A stretch of DNA of 64,000 nucleotides. Source: Pseudomonas sp. S06B 330 (GTDB lineage Bacteria > Pseudomonadota > Gammaproteobacteria > Pseudomonadales > Pseudomonadaceae). The stretch covers positions 4,212,501-4,276,500 of the forward strand of contig NZ_CP088149.1 in assembly GCF_002845275.2 (NCBI RefSeq). The letters run 5' to 3'. Each line of letters starts with the position of its first letter. Positions within the stretch are counted from its first letter, which is position 1. The notes under the pieces were generated by a model. It did no database searches, was not told the origin of the DNA, and saw only the letters and a program-made list of their open reading frames with translations. Shown in pieces: positions 10,220 through 19,331 of the stretch. A program made the position numbers and the translations under genes.

Positions 10220-11422
10220 TTATAGTTGCGTAGTGGTGCCAATCGCTGCGTAGCTTTCGTAGGATTTCATTTGCTTGGCGATCTGCGAGATCTTGCTCGC
10301 GTAATCCGGGTCGGTTGCATAACCGGCCCGCTGCAGCTCGCGTACAAACTGTTCCGGTTTATCGGCAGCCTTGACCGCTTCTTTATAGCGAGCGTTGTTC
10401 TGCAACAGGCTCACCAGGTCATGGAAACTATCTTGATAGGAATCGTAGGAGCGGAACGCCGCCGTCTCCTTGACGAACTGACCATCACGGAACTCGCTGG
10501 TGATCGCCCGCGCCTGCTCACCCTGCCAATTACCGGTCGCCTTGATACCAAACAGGTTATGGCTGCTGCGGCCATCGTCCTGACGCATGACCGACTTGCC
10601 CCAACCAGTTTCCAGTGCGGCCTGAGCCACCAGGTAACGCGGATCGATACCAATGCGCTTGGCCGCCTGCTCCGCCATCGGCAGCATGGTGGCAACAAAG
10701 TCATCGGAAGAGCTGAAGGCACGCTTGGCCGGTGCCAATGGCGGCTGCGCCATGGCGCGACCATAAATACGTAGGCTGCCGGGCGCCGCGAAAGCTTGTG
10801 CCGGCTGCCAGTCGCCCTTGGCCACTGCATCGCCAACGAGGGTCGAGCGGCCGGGGATCGGTGCCGTGTTCGTAGCAGCCGGCACAGCGCCGGCTGCGGG
10901 CACCAACCCCGCCAGCAACCGATCTGTAAGCTTGCTTGGCAAGGCCAGGCGCCGCGAATTGAGGGCGGCCACATCGTTGCGGGTAACAGCAGTTTCCTGC
11001 GGCCGCTCGGCCACGCCCACTGCTGTTGCACCCAGCGGCTTGGGCGCGATGTCAAAACGCGGGAACGGGCTGGTGTTGCTCGCAGAGGCGGCTTTCTGCT
11101 TGGACAGCTGACGCATCAGCACATCCTGCAGGCCGATACCGCCCCCTTCGCGCGACATGCTCACCGCCAGCTGCTGGTCGTACATCTGCTGGTACTGCTT
11201 GGTGGTTTCGGTGTTAAGCGGGTTGTCTTTGGCCAGCACATCACTGGCCGAACGCATCGACTTGAGCATCTCGTTGAGAAACAGCGACTCGAATTCCTGG
11301 GCCACCTTGCGCAGGTTGGCCTCGCTGTCGCGATCACCGACCTTCAACGAGCTGAGTCGATTGAGGTCGGTGTAAGCGCCACTGTCGGCCATCGTGGTCA
11401 TTGGGTTTTTCGGCATATCCAT
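10220..11422 (-). CDS. flgJ: Flagellar rod-assembly muramidase FlgJ
   Basis: FlgJ caps the growing rod and opens the peptidoglycan for it. The N-terminal rod-binding domain (about 20-115, with QEFESLFLNEMLKSMR) is joined by a linker of about 100 residues, rich in Ala and Pro, to a C-terminal glucosaminidase domain (about 220-390, with VAQAALETGWGKS carrying the expected catalytic Glu). ATG 11422 has AAGGGG seven bases upstream. It sits 10 bases upstream of flgK. Confidence 0.96.
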   Translation of the reverse strand: MDMPKNPMTTMADSGAYTDLNRLSSLKVGDRDSEANLRKVAQEFESLFLNEMLKSMRSASDVLAKDNPLNTETTKQYQQMYDQQLAVSMSREGGGIGLQDVLMRQLSKQKAASASNTSPFPRFDIAPKPLGATAVGVAERPQETAVTRNDVAALNSRRLALPSKLTDRLLAGLVPAAGAVPAATNTAPIPGRSTLVGDAVAKGDWQPAQAFAAPGSLRIYGRAMAQPPLAPAKRAFSSSDDFVATMLPMAEQAAKRIGIDPRYLVAQAALETGWGKSVMRQDDGRSSHNLFGIKATGNWQGEQARAITSEFRDGQFVKETAAFRSYDSYQDSFHDLVSLLQNNARYKEAVKAADKPEQFVRELQRAGYATDPDYASKISQIAKQMKSYESYAAIGTTTQL

Positions 11423-11433
11423 GCGAGCGCCCC

Positions 11434-12549
11434 TTAAATCACGATCAGGTCGGCTTGTAGCGCGCCGGCCTGCTTCAGCGCTTCAAGGATCGCCATCAGG
11501 TCACTCGGAGCAGCGCCCACCTGATTCACTGCACGCACGATTTCATCCAGGGTGGTACCCGGACCGAACTTGAACATCGGCTTGGCTTCCTGCTCGGCAT
11601 TGACCCGCGAGCGCGGCACGACAGCCGTCTGGCCATTGGAGAACGGCCCTGGCTGACTGACAATCGGGTCTTCGGTGATGGTCACGGTCAGGCTGCCGTG
11701 GGTCACCGCTGCCGGTGACACCTTGACGTTCTGGCCGATGACAATGGTGCCCGTACGCGAGTTGATGATGACCTTGGCCACCGCCTGACCCGGATCGATT
11801 TCCAGGTTCTCGAGAATCGACAGGTAATCAACCCGCTGGCTTGGATCAAGCGGCGCAGTCACCCGCACCGACCCCCCATCCAGGGCCTGGGCCACGCCCG
11901 GGCCGAGCAGCTCGTTGACCTTGTCGACGATGCGCTTGGCGGTGGTGAAGTCTGGCCGATTGAGGTTCAAGGTCAGGCTGTTGCCCTGATTGAAACCACT
12001 GGGCACGGCACGCTCTACCGACGCGCCACCAGGGATGCGTCCAGCTGACGGCACGTTGACGGTGATCTTCGAACCATCGCGGCCTTCAGCGTCAAAGCCG
12101 CCGACCACCAGGTTGCCCTGAGCGATGGCATAGACGTTGCCGTCGATACCCTTGAGCGGCGTCATCAACAAGCTGCCGCCGCGCAGGCTCTTGGAGTTAC
12201 CGATCGAGGACACGGTGATATCCACCACCTGCCCCGGCTTGGCGAATGGTGGCAGGTCAGCATGCACCGAGACCGCCGCGACGTTCTTGAGCTGCACGTT
12301 GCCGGTACCGGCCGGCACCTTGATGCCGAACTGCGACAGCATGTTGTTGAAGGTCTGCAGGGTGAACGGCGTCTGGGTGGTCTGGTCACCCGTGCCGTTG
12401 AGCCCCACCACCAGGCCGTAGCCGATCAGCTGGTTGCTGCGCACGCCGGAAATGCTGGCAATGTCCTTCAGGCGTTCAGCCTGCGCGACAAACGCGACGG
12501 ACATCAAAAGCGCGGCGGTAATCAGCTGCTTGAAGTTGAACATGGTCAT
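11434..12549 (-). CDS. flgI: Flagellar P-ring protein FlgI
   Basis: FlgI forms the periplasmic P-ring that bushes the rod in the peptidoglycan. The 371-residue protein starts with a Sec signal peptide (hydrophobic [13 protein letters not shown]) followed by the hallmark [20 protein letters not shown]. The C-terminus ([20 protein letters not shown]) is also typical. ATG 12549 and ATG 12543 are both possible starts. It lies just after flgH. Confidence 0.97.
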   Translation of the reverse strand: MTMFNFKQLITAALLMSVAFVAQAERLKDIASISGVRSNQLIGYGLVVGLNGTGDQTTQTPFTLQTFNNMLSQFGIKVPAGTGNVQLKNVAAVSVHADLPPFAKPGQVVDITVSSIGNSKSLRGGSLLMTPLKGIDGNVYAIAQGNLVVGGFDAEGRDGSKITVNVPSAGRIPGGASVERAVPSGFNQGNSLTLNLNRPDFTTAKRIVDKVNELLGPGVAQALDGGSVRVTAPLDPSQRVDYLSILENLEIDPGQAVAKVIINSRTGTIVIGQNVKVSPAAVTHGSLTVTITEDPIVSQPGPFSNGQTAVVPRSRVNAEQEAKPMFKFGPGTTLDEIVRAVNQVGAAPSDLMAILEALKQAGALQADLIVI

Positions 12550-12555
12550 CCGAAC

Positions 12556-13251
12556 CTAGAAAGGCCAAAGCGGGCTGAGGAAGAAACGGTCGAGCCATCC
12601 CGGCTGGCTGGCATCGGCAAACGAGCCGGTGCCCGAGTAAGTGATGCGCGCATCAGCCACTCGCGTCGAAGGCACGGTGTTGTCGGTGGCAATGTCATCG
12701 GCGCGAATCATGCCGGCAATGCGTACCAGCTCGTCACCGGTGTTGAGCGTCAGCCACTTCTCACCACGCACGGCGATGATGCCATTAGGCAGCACGTCAG
12801 CCACGGTGACAGTGATCGAGCCGGTCAGACTGTTGCCCTGCCCGGCCTTGCTGTCGCCCTTGGTCGCACGATCACCGCTGTAGCCCGCACTGAGACTCAG
12901 GTCGCCATCGCTGAACGGGTTGTTAGTGGTCATCGAGGAGCCGAACAACGAGGTCAGACCGATATCGGCCTTGCTGTTCTTGGCGATCTGCGAGTTGGCA
13001 TTCTTGCTCGCCTGGGTACGCTCGTTGAGGGTGATGGTGATGATGTCACCGACCCGGAACGCCTTGCGATCGCTGTACAGGTTCTGGTCAAACCCGGCCT
13101 GGTAGATCGAGCCGTTGTTGGCCGCCGCCGGCAGTGGCGTACGCGGCAATACTGGCGCGTAGTACGGATCATTAGGCTTGGGCGGCGGCGAAACGCAGCC
13201 AGCCAGCACGCTGATCCCACTCAGGGCAAGTACGGATAACAAACGACTCAT
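12556..13251 (-). CDS. flgH: Flagellar L-ring lipoprotein FlgH
   Basis: FlgH forms the outer-membrane L-ring. I place the start at ATG 13251 rather than further upstream because it begins directly with a lipoprotein signal ([19 protein letters not shown]), giving a 231-residue precursor of normal family length. The Cys of LAGC would be lipidated. Conserved [19 protein letters not shown] follows at about residue 65. Confidence 0.96.
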   Translation of the reverse strand: MSRLLSVLALSGISVLAGCVSPPPKPNDPYYAPVLPRTPLPAAANNGSIYQAGFDQNLYSDRKAFRVGDIITITLNERTQASKNANSQIAKNSKADIGLTSLFGSSMTTNNPFSDGDLSLSAGYSGDRATKGDSKAGQGNSLTGSITVTVADVLPNGIIAVRGEKWLTLNTGDELVRIAGMIRADDIATDNTVPSTRVADARITYSGTGSFADASQPGWLDRFFLSPLWPF

Positions 13252-13305
13252 GACTCTGACCTCACGGTGTAACAGGCGCCGTTCAAGCGACCTCGAAGAC
13301 TTCAA

Positions 13306-14091
13306 TTACAGGTTCTGGGTAACGAACGAGAGCATCTGGTCAGCGGTGGAAATGACCTTGGAGTTCATTTCATAGGCTCGCTGGGTGGTGATCATGTTGA
13401 CCAACTCTTCCACGGTGCTGACGTTGGAGTTTTCCAGGGTCTGCTGCTGAACCACACCAAAACCGTTCAGGCCTGGCGTGCCCACCTGTGGCGCACCGCT
13501 GGCTGCGGTTTCCAGGAACAGGTTGCCACCCGTTGCCTGCAGGCCGGCCGGGTTGATGAAGTCGGCGGTCTGAATGTTGCCGATGACCTGCGCGGCCGGG
13601 TTGCCAGCGATGGTGATCGACACGGTGCCGTCACGGCCGACAGTAAAGGTCTGCGCCTCAGGCGGAACGACAATGGCCGGCTCCAGGGCGAAACCGCTGG
13701 CGGTGACGATCTGGCCATCGGAGTTCAGGTGGAAGGTACCGTCGCGGGTGTACGAGACCGTGCCATCGGGCTGCAGGATCTGGAAGAAACCACGGCCGTC
13801 GAGCGCCATGTCCAGCGGGTTTTCAGTAGTCTGCAGGCTACCCGCGGTGAAGCTCTTCTGAGTGCCAACAATGCGCACACCCGTACCCAGTTGCAGGCCC
13901 GAAGGCAGCTCGCTGTCCTGGGTCGACTGGGCACCGGCCTGGCGGCGGGTCTGGTAGAGCAGGTCCTGGAATTCAGCGCGATCACGTTTGAAGCCGGTGG
14001 TCGAGACGTTGGCCAGGTTGTTGGAAATGGTGGTCAGGTTCATGTCCTGAGCGGACAGACCGGTTTTACTCACCCAAAGAGCCGGAAGCAT
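13306..14091 (-). CDS. flgG: Flagellar distal rod protein FlgG
   Basis: FlgG builds the distal rod through the peptidoglycan and outer-membrane rings. The 261-residue protein has the rod-family N-terminus (WVSKTGLSAQDMNLTTISNN) and the C-terminal SNVSTVEELVNMITTQRAYE motif. Start ATG 14091 has GAGGAG nearby. The gap of 45 bases to flgF and 54 to flgH fits a single operon. Confidence 0.97.
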   Translation of the reverse strand: MLPALWVSKTGLSAQDMNLTTISNNLANVSTTGFKRDRAEFQDLLYQTRRQAGAQSTQDSELPSGLQLGTGVRIVGTQKSFTAGSLQTTENPLDMALDGRGFFQILQPDGTVSYTRDGTFHLNSDGQIVTASGFALEPAIVVPPEAQTFTVGRDGTVSITIAGNPAAQVIGNIQTADFINPAGLQATGGNLFLETAASGAPQVGTPGLNGFGVVQQQTLENSNVSTVEELVNMITTQRAYEMNSKVISTADQMLSFVTQNL

Positions 14092-14136
14092 GCTGTTCTC
14101 CTCGTGCGCCTGTTTTACGGCGCTACGTCTGTGTAA

Positions 14137-14877
14137 TTAGCCGATCTGCAAAACCCGAGCCATGGCTTCATCGCCTTCTTTGGCCGTGGTCATCATTTTG
14201 ATGTGCAGTTCGAATTGACGGGACAGCGCCAGCACCGAGGTCATTTCCTCGACAGCGTTGACGTTACTGGCCTCAAGGAAGCCCGACACCAGTTTGACGT
14301 TGGCGTCAGCCACGGCGGGCTGGCCATTGCTGGTGTGGATCAAGCCGTCCAGGCCCTTACTCATGGTCTTGAGGTCAGGGTTGACCATCTTGATCCGGTC
14401 GACTTCAGCCATCACCTGTGGCCCCTCGCCCATGGCGCGGATCGTGATGGTGCCGTCTTCACCGACCTCGATCTTCTGCTCCGGCGGCACGGCAATCGGC
14501 CCGCCGTTGCCCATGATCGGCATGCCGTTGCCGGCACGCAGCACACCCAGGGCATCGATGTTCATGCTCGCGGTACGCACATAGGCTTCGCTGCCATCAG
14601 GCGCTTGCACGGCGATGAAACCGTCGCCACCAATGGCTACGTCCAGGTCACGCCCGGTTTCCAGCATCGAGCCTGGCGAGAAATCCGTCGCCGGGCGCTC
14701 GGTCATCGCATACGCACGCGCCGGAAAGCTGTCACCAAACACCGGCATCGAACGCGCCTGCTCCAGGTCACGCTGAAAACCGGTGGTGGAAATGTTCGCC
14801 AGGTTGTTGGCATGCGCCTTCTGCGCCAGCGCGTTCTGGCTGGCACCGGTCATGGCCACGTACAGCATCTTGTCCAC
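14137..14877 (-). CDS. flgF: Flagellar proximal rod protein FlgF
   Basis: FlgF is one of the proximal rod subunits. The 246-residue protein has N-terminal YVAMTGASQNALAQKAHANN and NLANISTTGFQRDL, and the C-terminal rod-family motif SNVNAVEEMTSVLALSRQFE. It heads the flgFGHIJKL transcription unit behind a readable RpoN-type promoter at 14938-14954. Confidence 0.96.
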   Translation of the reverse strand: MDKMLYVAMTGASQNALAQKAHANNLANISTTGFQRDLEQARSMPVFGDSFPARAYAMTERPATDFSPGSMLETGRDLDVAIGGDGFIAVQAPDGSEAYVRTASMNIDALGVLRAGNGMPIMGNGGPIAVPPEQKIEVGEDGTITIRAMGEGPQVMAEVDRIKMVNPDLKTMSKGLDGLIHTSNGQPAVADANVKLVSGFLEASNVNAVEEMTSVLALSRQFELHIKMMTTAKEGDEAMARVLQIG

Positions 14878-14937
14878 AGTCTTTCTCCCCTGCGCTGGCG
14901 AACACTTGCCGTTCGCCGCTGCTTTGCAGTGCTTGTA

Positions 14938-14954
14938 GCAAGTTTCAAACCAAC
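14938..14954 (-). promoter_or_regulatory. RpoN (sigma-54) promoter for flgF operon
   Basis: On the minus strand the sequence TTGGTTTGAAACTTGC has the invariant GG-N10-GC spacing of -24/-12 promoters. It lies about 60 bases upstream of the flgF start. In Pseudomonas the flgF-L unit is a class II/III RpoN-dependent transcript. Not a perfect match in the CACG part. Confidence 0.6.
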
Positions 14955-15048
14955 TTTGCAGAAGTGACCAAAAGCCCCGCCAGACAAGGGCTTGCGCACA
15001 GCAGGGGAATACGACGGGGAGATGCGCCGTCGAAATTACGGCGCCAGC

Positions 15049-15064
15049 TTGCCGCTAGCGGCAA
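15049..15064. repeat. Perfect 16-base palindrome
   Basis: TTGCCGCTAGCGGCAA lies just past the 3' end of the small gene ending at 15068. There is no U-tract on either strand, so it is not a canonical terminator, though it could be a transcript-end hairpin. Confidence 0.4.
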
Positions 15065-15067
15065 CGC

Positions 15068-15256
15068 TCAGTAAGCGCGGCACGCACCATTATTGAAGGG
15101 GCCGGCAAAGCGCTTCCAACCATCCCCCGGAGAAAACTGGGCACACACCAGACGCCCATCGGCCTGGCTCTCCCAACGATACCAAGGCGCAGCATCCGCC
15201 CTGACCTGAGCCATCAGCAATACCGCAAACAAGGCCAACGCCACTCGTTGCAACAT
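15068..15256 (-). CDS. Small exported protein between flgE and flgF
   Basis: A 62-residue protein with a Sec-type signal peptide (MLQRVALALFAVLLMAQVRA) and a mature part of about 40 residues with two Cys (VCAQF and GACRAY) that could form one disulphide. I chose ATG 15256 because GGAGG sits eight bases upstream and the signal peptide begins there. It is flanked by a terminator upstream (after flgE), so it may have its own promoter or read through. No family function is known to me. Location inside the rod/hook cluster suggests, but does not show, a link to flagella. Confidence 0.65.
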   Translation of the reverse strand: MLQRVALALFAVLLMAQVRADAAPWYRWESQADGRLVCAQFSPGDGWKRFAGPFNNGACRAY

Positions 15257-15280
15257 GATCGATACCTCCGAAATGAAAGA

Positions 15281-15298
15281 CCCCTTTCGAGAAAGGGG
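15281..15298 (-). terminator. Terminator after flgE
   Basis: On the minus strand CCCCTTTC-TC-GAAAGGGG forms a perfect 8-bp stem followed by TCTTTCATTTC, 31 bases past the flgE stop. It separates the flgBCDE unit from the small gene and flgF operon. Confidence 0.7.
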
Positions 15299-15328
15299 CC
15301 TGTCCACAGCTATCGCCTCACACCCACA

Positions 15329-16654
15329 TCAGGTCATCTGAATGATGGTCTGCATGATGGTGCTCTGGGTAGAGATGGTCTTGGCGTTTGCCTGATAGTT
15401 GCTCTGCGCCTTGATCAGCTCGACCAGCTCGTTGGTCAAGTTGACGTTCGAGGCCTCCAGCGAGTTGGAAGCGATGGCACCCAGAGTACCGGTCTTCGGC
15501 GCATCAATACCCGGGATACCCGAGGAATAGGTTTCCGCCCAACGCGTACCGCCCATAGGCTGCAGGCCCTGCTCGTTGGCAAAGGAAGCAATCGCCACCT
15601 GACCAATCGCGCGCGACTGCTGGTTGCTGAAGCTGGCGAACATCACACCGCTGGAGTCGATGCTCAGGCTCGACAGGATGCCGGTAGCGTAACCATCCTG
15701 GCTCTGCGACAGACGCGTGGTCGGGGTGTTATAGGAGGTGGTCGCGTTCATGTCGATGGCGATACCACCCGCGCTCGCTTCCGAACCATTGGAGCCCCAT
15801 ACCGGCGGCTTGGCGTTTGGATCGGTAATGGTGGCAGGCACCCAGCCGGTCAGCTTGAAGACCTTGTTCTCCACTTCGTAGCCCGAACCTGCAGCGCCCG
15901 CCGTCATGGTGTCGACGCTACCATCCGGATTGAAGTTGATGGTCCCTTCCAGCGGCTGCGGCGGCTCCTGGCTCGGATCGAGCGGGTTGCGACCGTCGAT
16001 CAGGGTGTACGACTTCCACTCATTGGTGTCGGTCTTGACGTAGTACTGATCCATGACGTGCTCGTTACCCTGGCTGTCATAGATCTTGGTGGCAAAGGTC
16101 TTGTTCCAGGTGGTGTCATCACTTGGATCGAAAGTGGTGGTTGCCGGGATGACCTTGTCCGACGAGTTGAGGTTGATCCCCTGATTGATCGAGGTGGTGG
16201 ACTTTGGCGCCAACGCCGAGGTGTCGATCTTAAGATCAGTCAGCACGCCATTGATGATCTTGCCATTCTCATCCACACCGTAGCCGCGCAGGCGCAGGCC
16301 ATCGGCGGTGACCACGTAATTGTCTTTGTCGGTCTGGAAGGCACCGGCACGGGAGTAACTGAGCGAGCCGTTGTCGCTCAGCACAAAGAAGCCCTGCCCC
16401 TGGATACCCATGTCCAGCACGTTGCCGGTATTGGTGATTTCACCGTTGGTGAATTGCTGCGACACCGAAGCCAGGCGCACACCGTTACCCACGCTCTGAC
16501 TGCCGACGCCGAGCTTGTTGGCCGAGTAGACATCGGCGAATTCCGCGCGCGACGATTTAAAACCGGTGGTTGCAACGTTGGCGATGTTGTTGCCGGTCAC
16601 GTCCAGTTGTTTGTTGGCTGCATAGAGACCGCTAAGGCCGATATTGAATGACAT
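15329..16654 (-). CDS. flgE: Flagellar hook protein FlgE
   Basis: FlgE polymerises into the hook. The 441-residue protein starts MSFNIGLSGLYAANKQLDVT with NIANVATTGFKSSRAEFADV, and ends with the hook-family motif SNVNLTNELVELIKAQSNYQ. CAAGGAG stands just upstream of ATG 16654. It is followed by a terminator hairpin at 15281-15298. Confidence 0.97.
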   Translation of the reverse strand: MSFNIGLSGLYAANKQLDVTGNNIANVATTGFKSSRAEFADVYSANKLGVGSQSVGNGVRLASVSQQFTNGEITNTGNVLDMGIQGQGFFVLSDNGSLSYSRAGAFQTDKDNYVVTADGLRLRGYGVDENGKIINGVLTDLKIDTSALAPKSTTSINQGINLNSSDKVIPATTTFDPSDDTTWNKTFATKIYDSQGNEHVMDQYYVKTDTNEWKSYTLIDGRNPLDPSQEPPQPLEGTINFNPDGSVDTMTAGAAGSGYEVENKVFKLTGWVPATITDPNAKPPVWGSNGSEASAGGIAIDMNATTSYNTPTTRLSQSQDGYATGILSSLSIDSSGVMFASFSNQQSRAIGQVAIASFANEQGLQPMGGTRWAETYSSGIPGIDAPKTGTLGAIASNSLEASNVNLTNELVELIKAQSNYQANAKTISTQSTIMQTIIQMT

Positions 16655-16685
16655 CTTTCAACTCCTTGTGCCGCGTTAGCCGGCT

Positions 16686-17393
16686 CTATATACCGATGGT
16701 TTGGACTTTGGACAGCGCGATGCTGCCCAGGCCAGCGAGATTGAGCATCATCTCGCCGCCGGTCTGACTGAGGGTGACGCTGCTGACCGTGGCGGGCAGC
16801 AGGGTGTACATATCCAACTGCTTGCCTTCGATGGTGGTTTTGGCGGCAAAGGTGTAGGTACCTGGATCAACCTTCTCACCGGCGTCATTGGTGCCATCCC
16901 AGACGAACTCGGAATTGCCGGCCTTCTGCTCACCCATATCGATGGTCTTGACCACCTTGCCATCCTTGTCGGTGATGGTGACGGTGGCGTTACTCAGCGA
17001 CTGCGGCACTACCACGGAACCGGTGAAGCTCTTGGTGGTGTCGACCATGGCCTTGTCGGTCTGGACGATCACCGAGCGACCAACCAGCGATGACGCCTGC
17101 AGCGCCTGGGACGATTTGAAGTTGCCGGAAATCGCCGTCACCGTCTCATTGAGCGTGGTGATGCCTTCCAGGCTGCTGAACTGCGCCAACTGGGCAACGA
17201 ACTCACTGTTGTCCTGAGGATCAAGCGGGTTCTGATTCTGCATCTGGGTAACCAGCATCTGCAGGAACGCGTCTTTGCCCAACGCCTGGTTGCCGCCAGC
17301 CTTGTTGTTGCCACCATTGTCGGAAGTCGGATTGGCCTTCTTGAGCACGTCATTCAGGTTTACCCCGCTTGGGGCATCATTAACACTTGCCAT
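16686..17393 (-). CDS. flgD: Flagellar hook-capping scaffold FlgD
   Basis: FlgD caps the hook during FlgE polymerisation. The 235-residue protein contains the diagnostic FLQMLVTQMQNQNPLDPQDN stretch near residue 43 and a C-terminal FlgD Ig-like/tudor region (FVWDGTNDAGEKVDPGTYTF). AAGGA precedes ATG 17393. It lies between flgC and flgE with gaps of 15 and 31 bases. Confidence 0.97.
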   Translation of the reverse strand: MASVNDAPSGVNLNDVLKKANPTSDNGGNNKAGGNQALGKDAFLQMLVTQMQNQNPLDPQDNSEFVAQLAQFSSLEGITTLNETVTAISGNFKSSQALQASSLVGRSVIVQTDKAMVDTTKSFTGSVVVPQSLSNATVTITDKDGKVVKTIDMGEQKAGNSEFVWDGTNDAGEKVDPGTYTFAAKTTIEGKQLDMYTLLPATVSSVTLSQTGGEMMLNLAGLGSIALSKVQTIGI

Positions 17394-17408
17394 TGGCTTC
17401 GTCCTTTA

Positions 17409-17852
17409 TCACTGACCCAGGGTCAGGACCTTCTGCATCATGGTCTTGGCCGTGTTCATCAACTCGGCGTTGGTTTGGAACGAGCGACTGGCAGAGATCA
17501 TGTCCGCCATCTCCTCAACCACGTTGACGTTCGGGTAGTAGACGTAGCCGTCCTTGTTCGCCGCCGGATGATTTGGCTCGTAGCGTGCCTCAAGGTTGCT
17601 TTGGTCTTCGACCACGCCCAGCACCTGGACGCCCTGACCGGCAGCATCCTGATCCTGGAACAGCGACTGGCTGACGCCACCCTGCGCCTGCTGGAAGGTG
17701 GTGGCGAACACCGGATGGCGAGCACGGTAGGTCTGATCGATGCTCGATGAGACGGTCTCGGCGTTGGCAATGTTCGAAGCGACGGTGTTCAGACGCGTGG
17801 TCTGCGCACTCATGCCGCTACCGGCAATGTTGAAAACACTGGCGAGGGACAT
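17409..17852 (-). CDS. flgC: Flagellar proximal rod protein FlgC
   Basis: A 147-residue rod subunit. It shows the family N-terminus (AGSGMSAQTTRLNTVASNIA) and the C-terminal VNVVEEMADMISASRSFQTN. It starts three bases after flgB ends, indicating translational coupling. Confidence 0.96.
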   Translation of the reverse strand: MSLASVFNIAGSGMSAQTTRLNTVASNIANAETVSSSIDQTYRARHPVFATTFQQAQGGVSQSLFQDQDAAGQGVQVLGVVEDQSNLEARYEPNHPAANKDGYVYYPNVNVVEEMADMISASRSFQTNAELMNTAKTMMQKVLTLGQ

Positions 17853-17855
17853 GAC

Positions 17856-18263
17856 TTACTCTCCGCGCAGGGCCGATACCAGCCCTTTGAATTTACTGTT
17901 GAGCAGCGTAAAGCTGGCCTGGAAACCGACGGCGTTTTCCGCATAGCTCGATTGTTCAAGCTGAGCATCGACGGTGTTCTGGTCGACCGAAGGCTGCATC
18001 GGCGTGCGGTACTGCAGGGCTTCATCACCCATGCTCACCCCTTCGGCGTCGATGTGCCGGGCATTGGTGCGATCCAGGGAGAAGTGGCCCTTGCTGGTCT
18101 TCTCGCTCTGCGCCGCCAATACCGAAGCGAAGTCCATGTCACGCGCCTTGTAGTTGGGCGTGTCGGCGTTGGCGATGTTGTTGGCCAGCACTTCAGCACG
18201 CTGGGCGCGAAAGCCCAGTGCCTTTTCGTGAATGCCAAGCGCTTTGTCGAAGCTGATGCTCAT
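17856..18263 (-). CDS. flgB: Flagellar proximal rod protein FlgB
   Basis: A 135-residue rod protein. It contains RAEVLANNIANADTPNYKAR, the conserved N-terminal rod motif, and a C-terminal amphipathic helix. It is the first gene of the flgBCDE unit, behind a good RpoN promoter (18303-18320) and downstream of the cheR terminator. Confidence 0.96.
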   Translation of the reverse strand: MSISFDKALGIHEKALGFRAQRAEVLANNIANADTPNYKARDMDFASVLAAQSEKTSKGHFSLDRTNARHIDAEGVSMGDEALQYRTPMQPSVDQNTVDAQLEQSSYAENAVGFQASFTLLNSKFKGLVSALRGE

Positions 18264-18302
18264 GTCAGGGAAACCTTCGAAGGTTTTTCGTTGACTGAGT
18301 CA

Positions 18303-18320
18303 GAGCAAGAGCCATGCCAA
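18303..18320 (-). promoter_or_regulatory. RpoN (sigma-54) promoter for flgBCDE
   Basis: Minus-strand TTGGCATGGCTCTTGCTC matches the -24/-12 consensus with exact GG-N10-GC spacing, 40 bases upstream of the flgB ATG. The flgB operon is RpoN/FleQ-controlled in Pseudomonas. Confidence 0.78.
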
Positions 18321-18325
18321 AAAAC

Positions 18326-18349
18326 AAAACCCCGTAAATACGGGGTTTT
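18326..18349 (-). terminator. Rho-independent terminator after cheR
   Basis: On the minus strand AAAACCCCGTA-TT-TACGGGGTTTT forms an 11-bp stem followed by TTTTGTTTTTT. It ends the cheV-cheR transcript just before the flgB promoter. Confidence 0.88.
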
Positions 18350-18452
18350 CAGGGCGTGCGGTGAGCGGCAATGCCAGAAAAGCGGCAAAGGCTTTCCGCC
18401 ACCTGCCGACAGAGCGGCAATTTGGTGGCGGCAATCGCGCTCCTGCCAAAGG

Positions 18453-19280
18453 CTACTTGGCCTGGTAAATGATCCCCGGGCTGCACTGAACCATCTGGTA
18501 GTGATCCGGCAAACCGTTGAGCGCCTCGGAAGCGCCGAGGAACAGGTAGCCGCCAGGCTTGAGGGTGCTGTGGATACGCAGCAGGATGTCTTTCTTGACC
18601 TGGGCCGAGAAATAGATCAACACGTTGCGGCAAAACACGATGTCGAACTTGCCCAGAGCAGCATAGCTGTCGAGCAGGTTGAACGAGCGAAACTCCACGC
18701 GACTGCGAATCGGCGCCTTGATCGCCCAGCGCCCCGGCGTCTTGACATCGAAGTAACGCTGCAAGCGCTCCTGGGATAAACCACGAGCAATGGCCAGACT
18801 GTCGTACTCACCAGACTTACAGTTGTTGAGCATGGTCCCGGACAGGTCAGTGGCAACAATCTGCGCCCCCATTTTCAACTGGCCGATGTTGCTGCGCTCG
18901 AACTCGTCAATCGCCATGGAGATCGAGTACGGCTCCTGCCCCGAGGAACAAGCAGCCGACCAGATACGCAGGCGCTGACCTGGGTTGGCCTTGATCTGCT
19001 CAGGCAGCACTTTGTTCTTGAGCACTTCAAAGGGGTAAGTATCGCGAAACCACAAGGTTTCGTTGGTGGTCATGGCATCCACCACCTGCTCGCGCAAACC
19101 GCTGCGCGGCTGGCTCTGAATACGCTGCACCAGTTCAGTCAGGGACTTGATGCCCTGCTGCTCCATCAGCTTGTTGAGACGGCTGGAGACCAGGTACTGC
19201 TTATTTTCGCCCAGCAGGATGCCACAGGCTTTTTCCAGGAAGACCCGGAACTGTTCGAAATCCAAATTACCCGTAGACAA
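18453..19280 (-). CDS. cheR: Chemotaxis protein methyltransferase CheR
   Basis: CheR methylates glutamates of chemoreceptors with S-adenosylmethionine. The 275-residue protein has an N-terminal helical CheR domain (about 1-75) and a SAM-binding domain with WSAACSSGQEPYSISMAI near residue 108 and FDIVFCRNVLIYF near 215. The start is TTG at 19280, giving the usual Pseudomonas beginning MSTGNLDFEQF, with GAGG upstream. It lies 51 bases after cheV, as in P. aeruginosa where cheV-cheR precede flgBCDE. Confidence 0.95.
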   Translation of the reverse strand: MSTGNLDFEQFRVFLEKACGILLGENKQYLVSSRLNKLMEQQGIKSLTELVQRIQSQPRSGLREQVVDAMTTNETLWFRDTYPFEVLKNKVLPEQIKANPGQRLRIWSAACSSGQEPYSISMAIDEFERSNIGQLKMGAQIVATDLSGTMLNNCKSGEYDSLAIARGLSQERLQRYFDVKTPGRWAIKAPIRSRVEFRSFNLLDSYAALGKFDIVFCRNVLIYFSAQVKKDILLRIHSTLKPGGYLFLGASEALNGLPDHYQMVQCSPGIIYQAK

Positions 19281-19331
19281 TGATGCCGCCTCTTAAATCG
19301 TGTGAACCGCCAGGGGTACACCCCCTGGCCG

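Noticed and set aside
8842..10233. 463-residue plus-strand frame opposite flgK
   Set aside because: Long antisense frame produced by high GC third positions; flgK on the other strand is certain.
15248..16651. 467-residue plus-strand frame opposite flgE
   Set aside because: Antisense shadow of flgE; no start signal and no family features.
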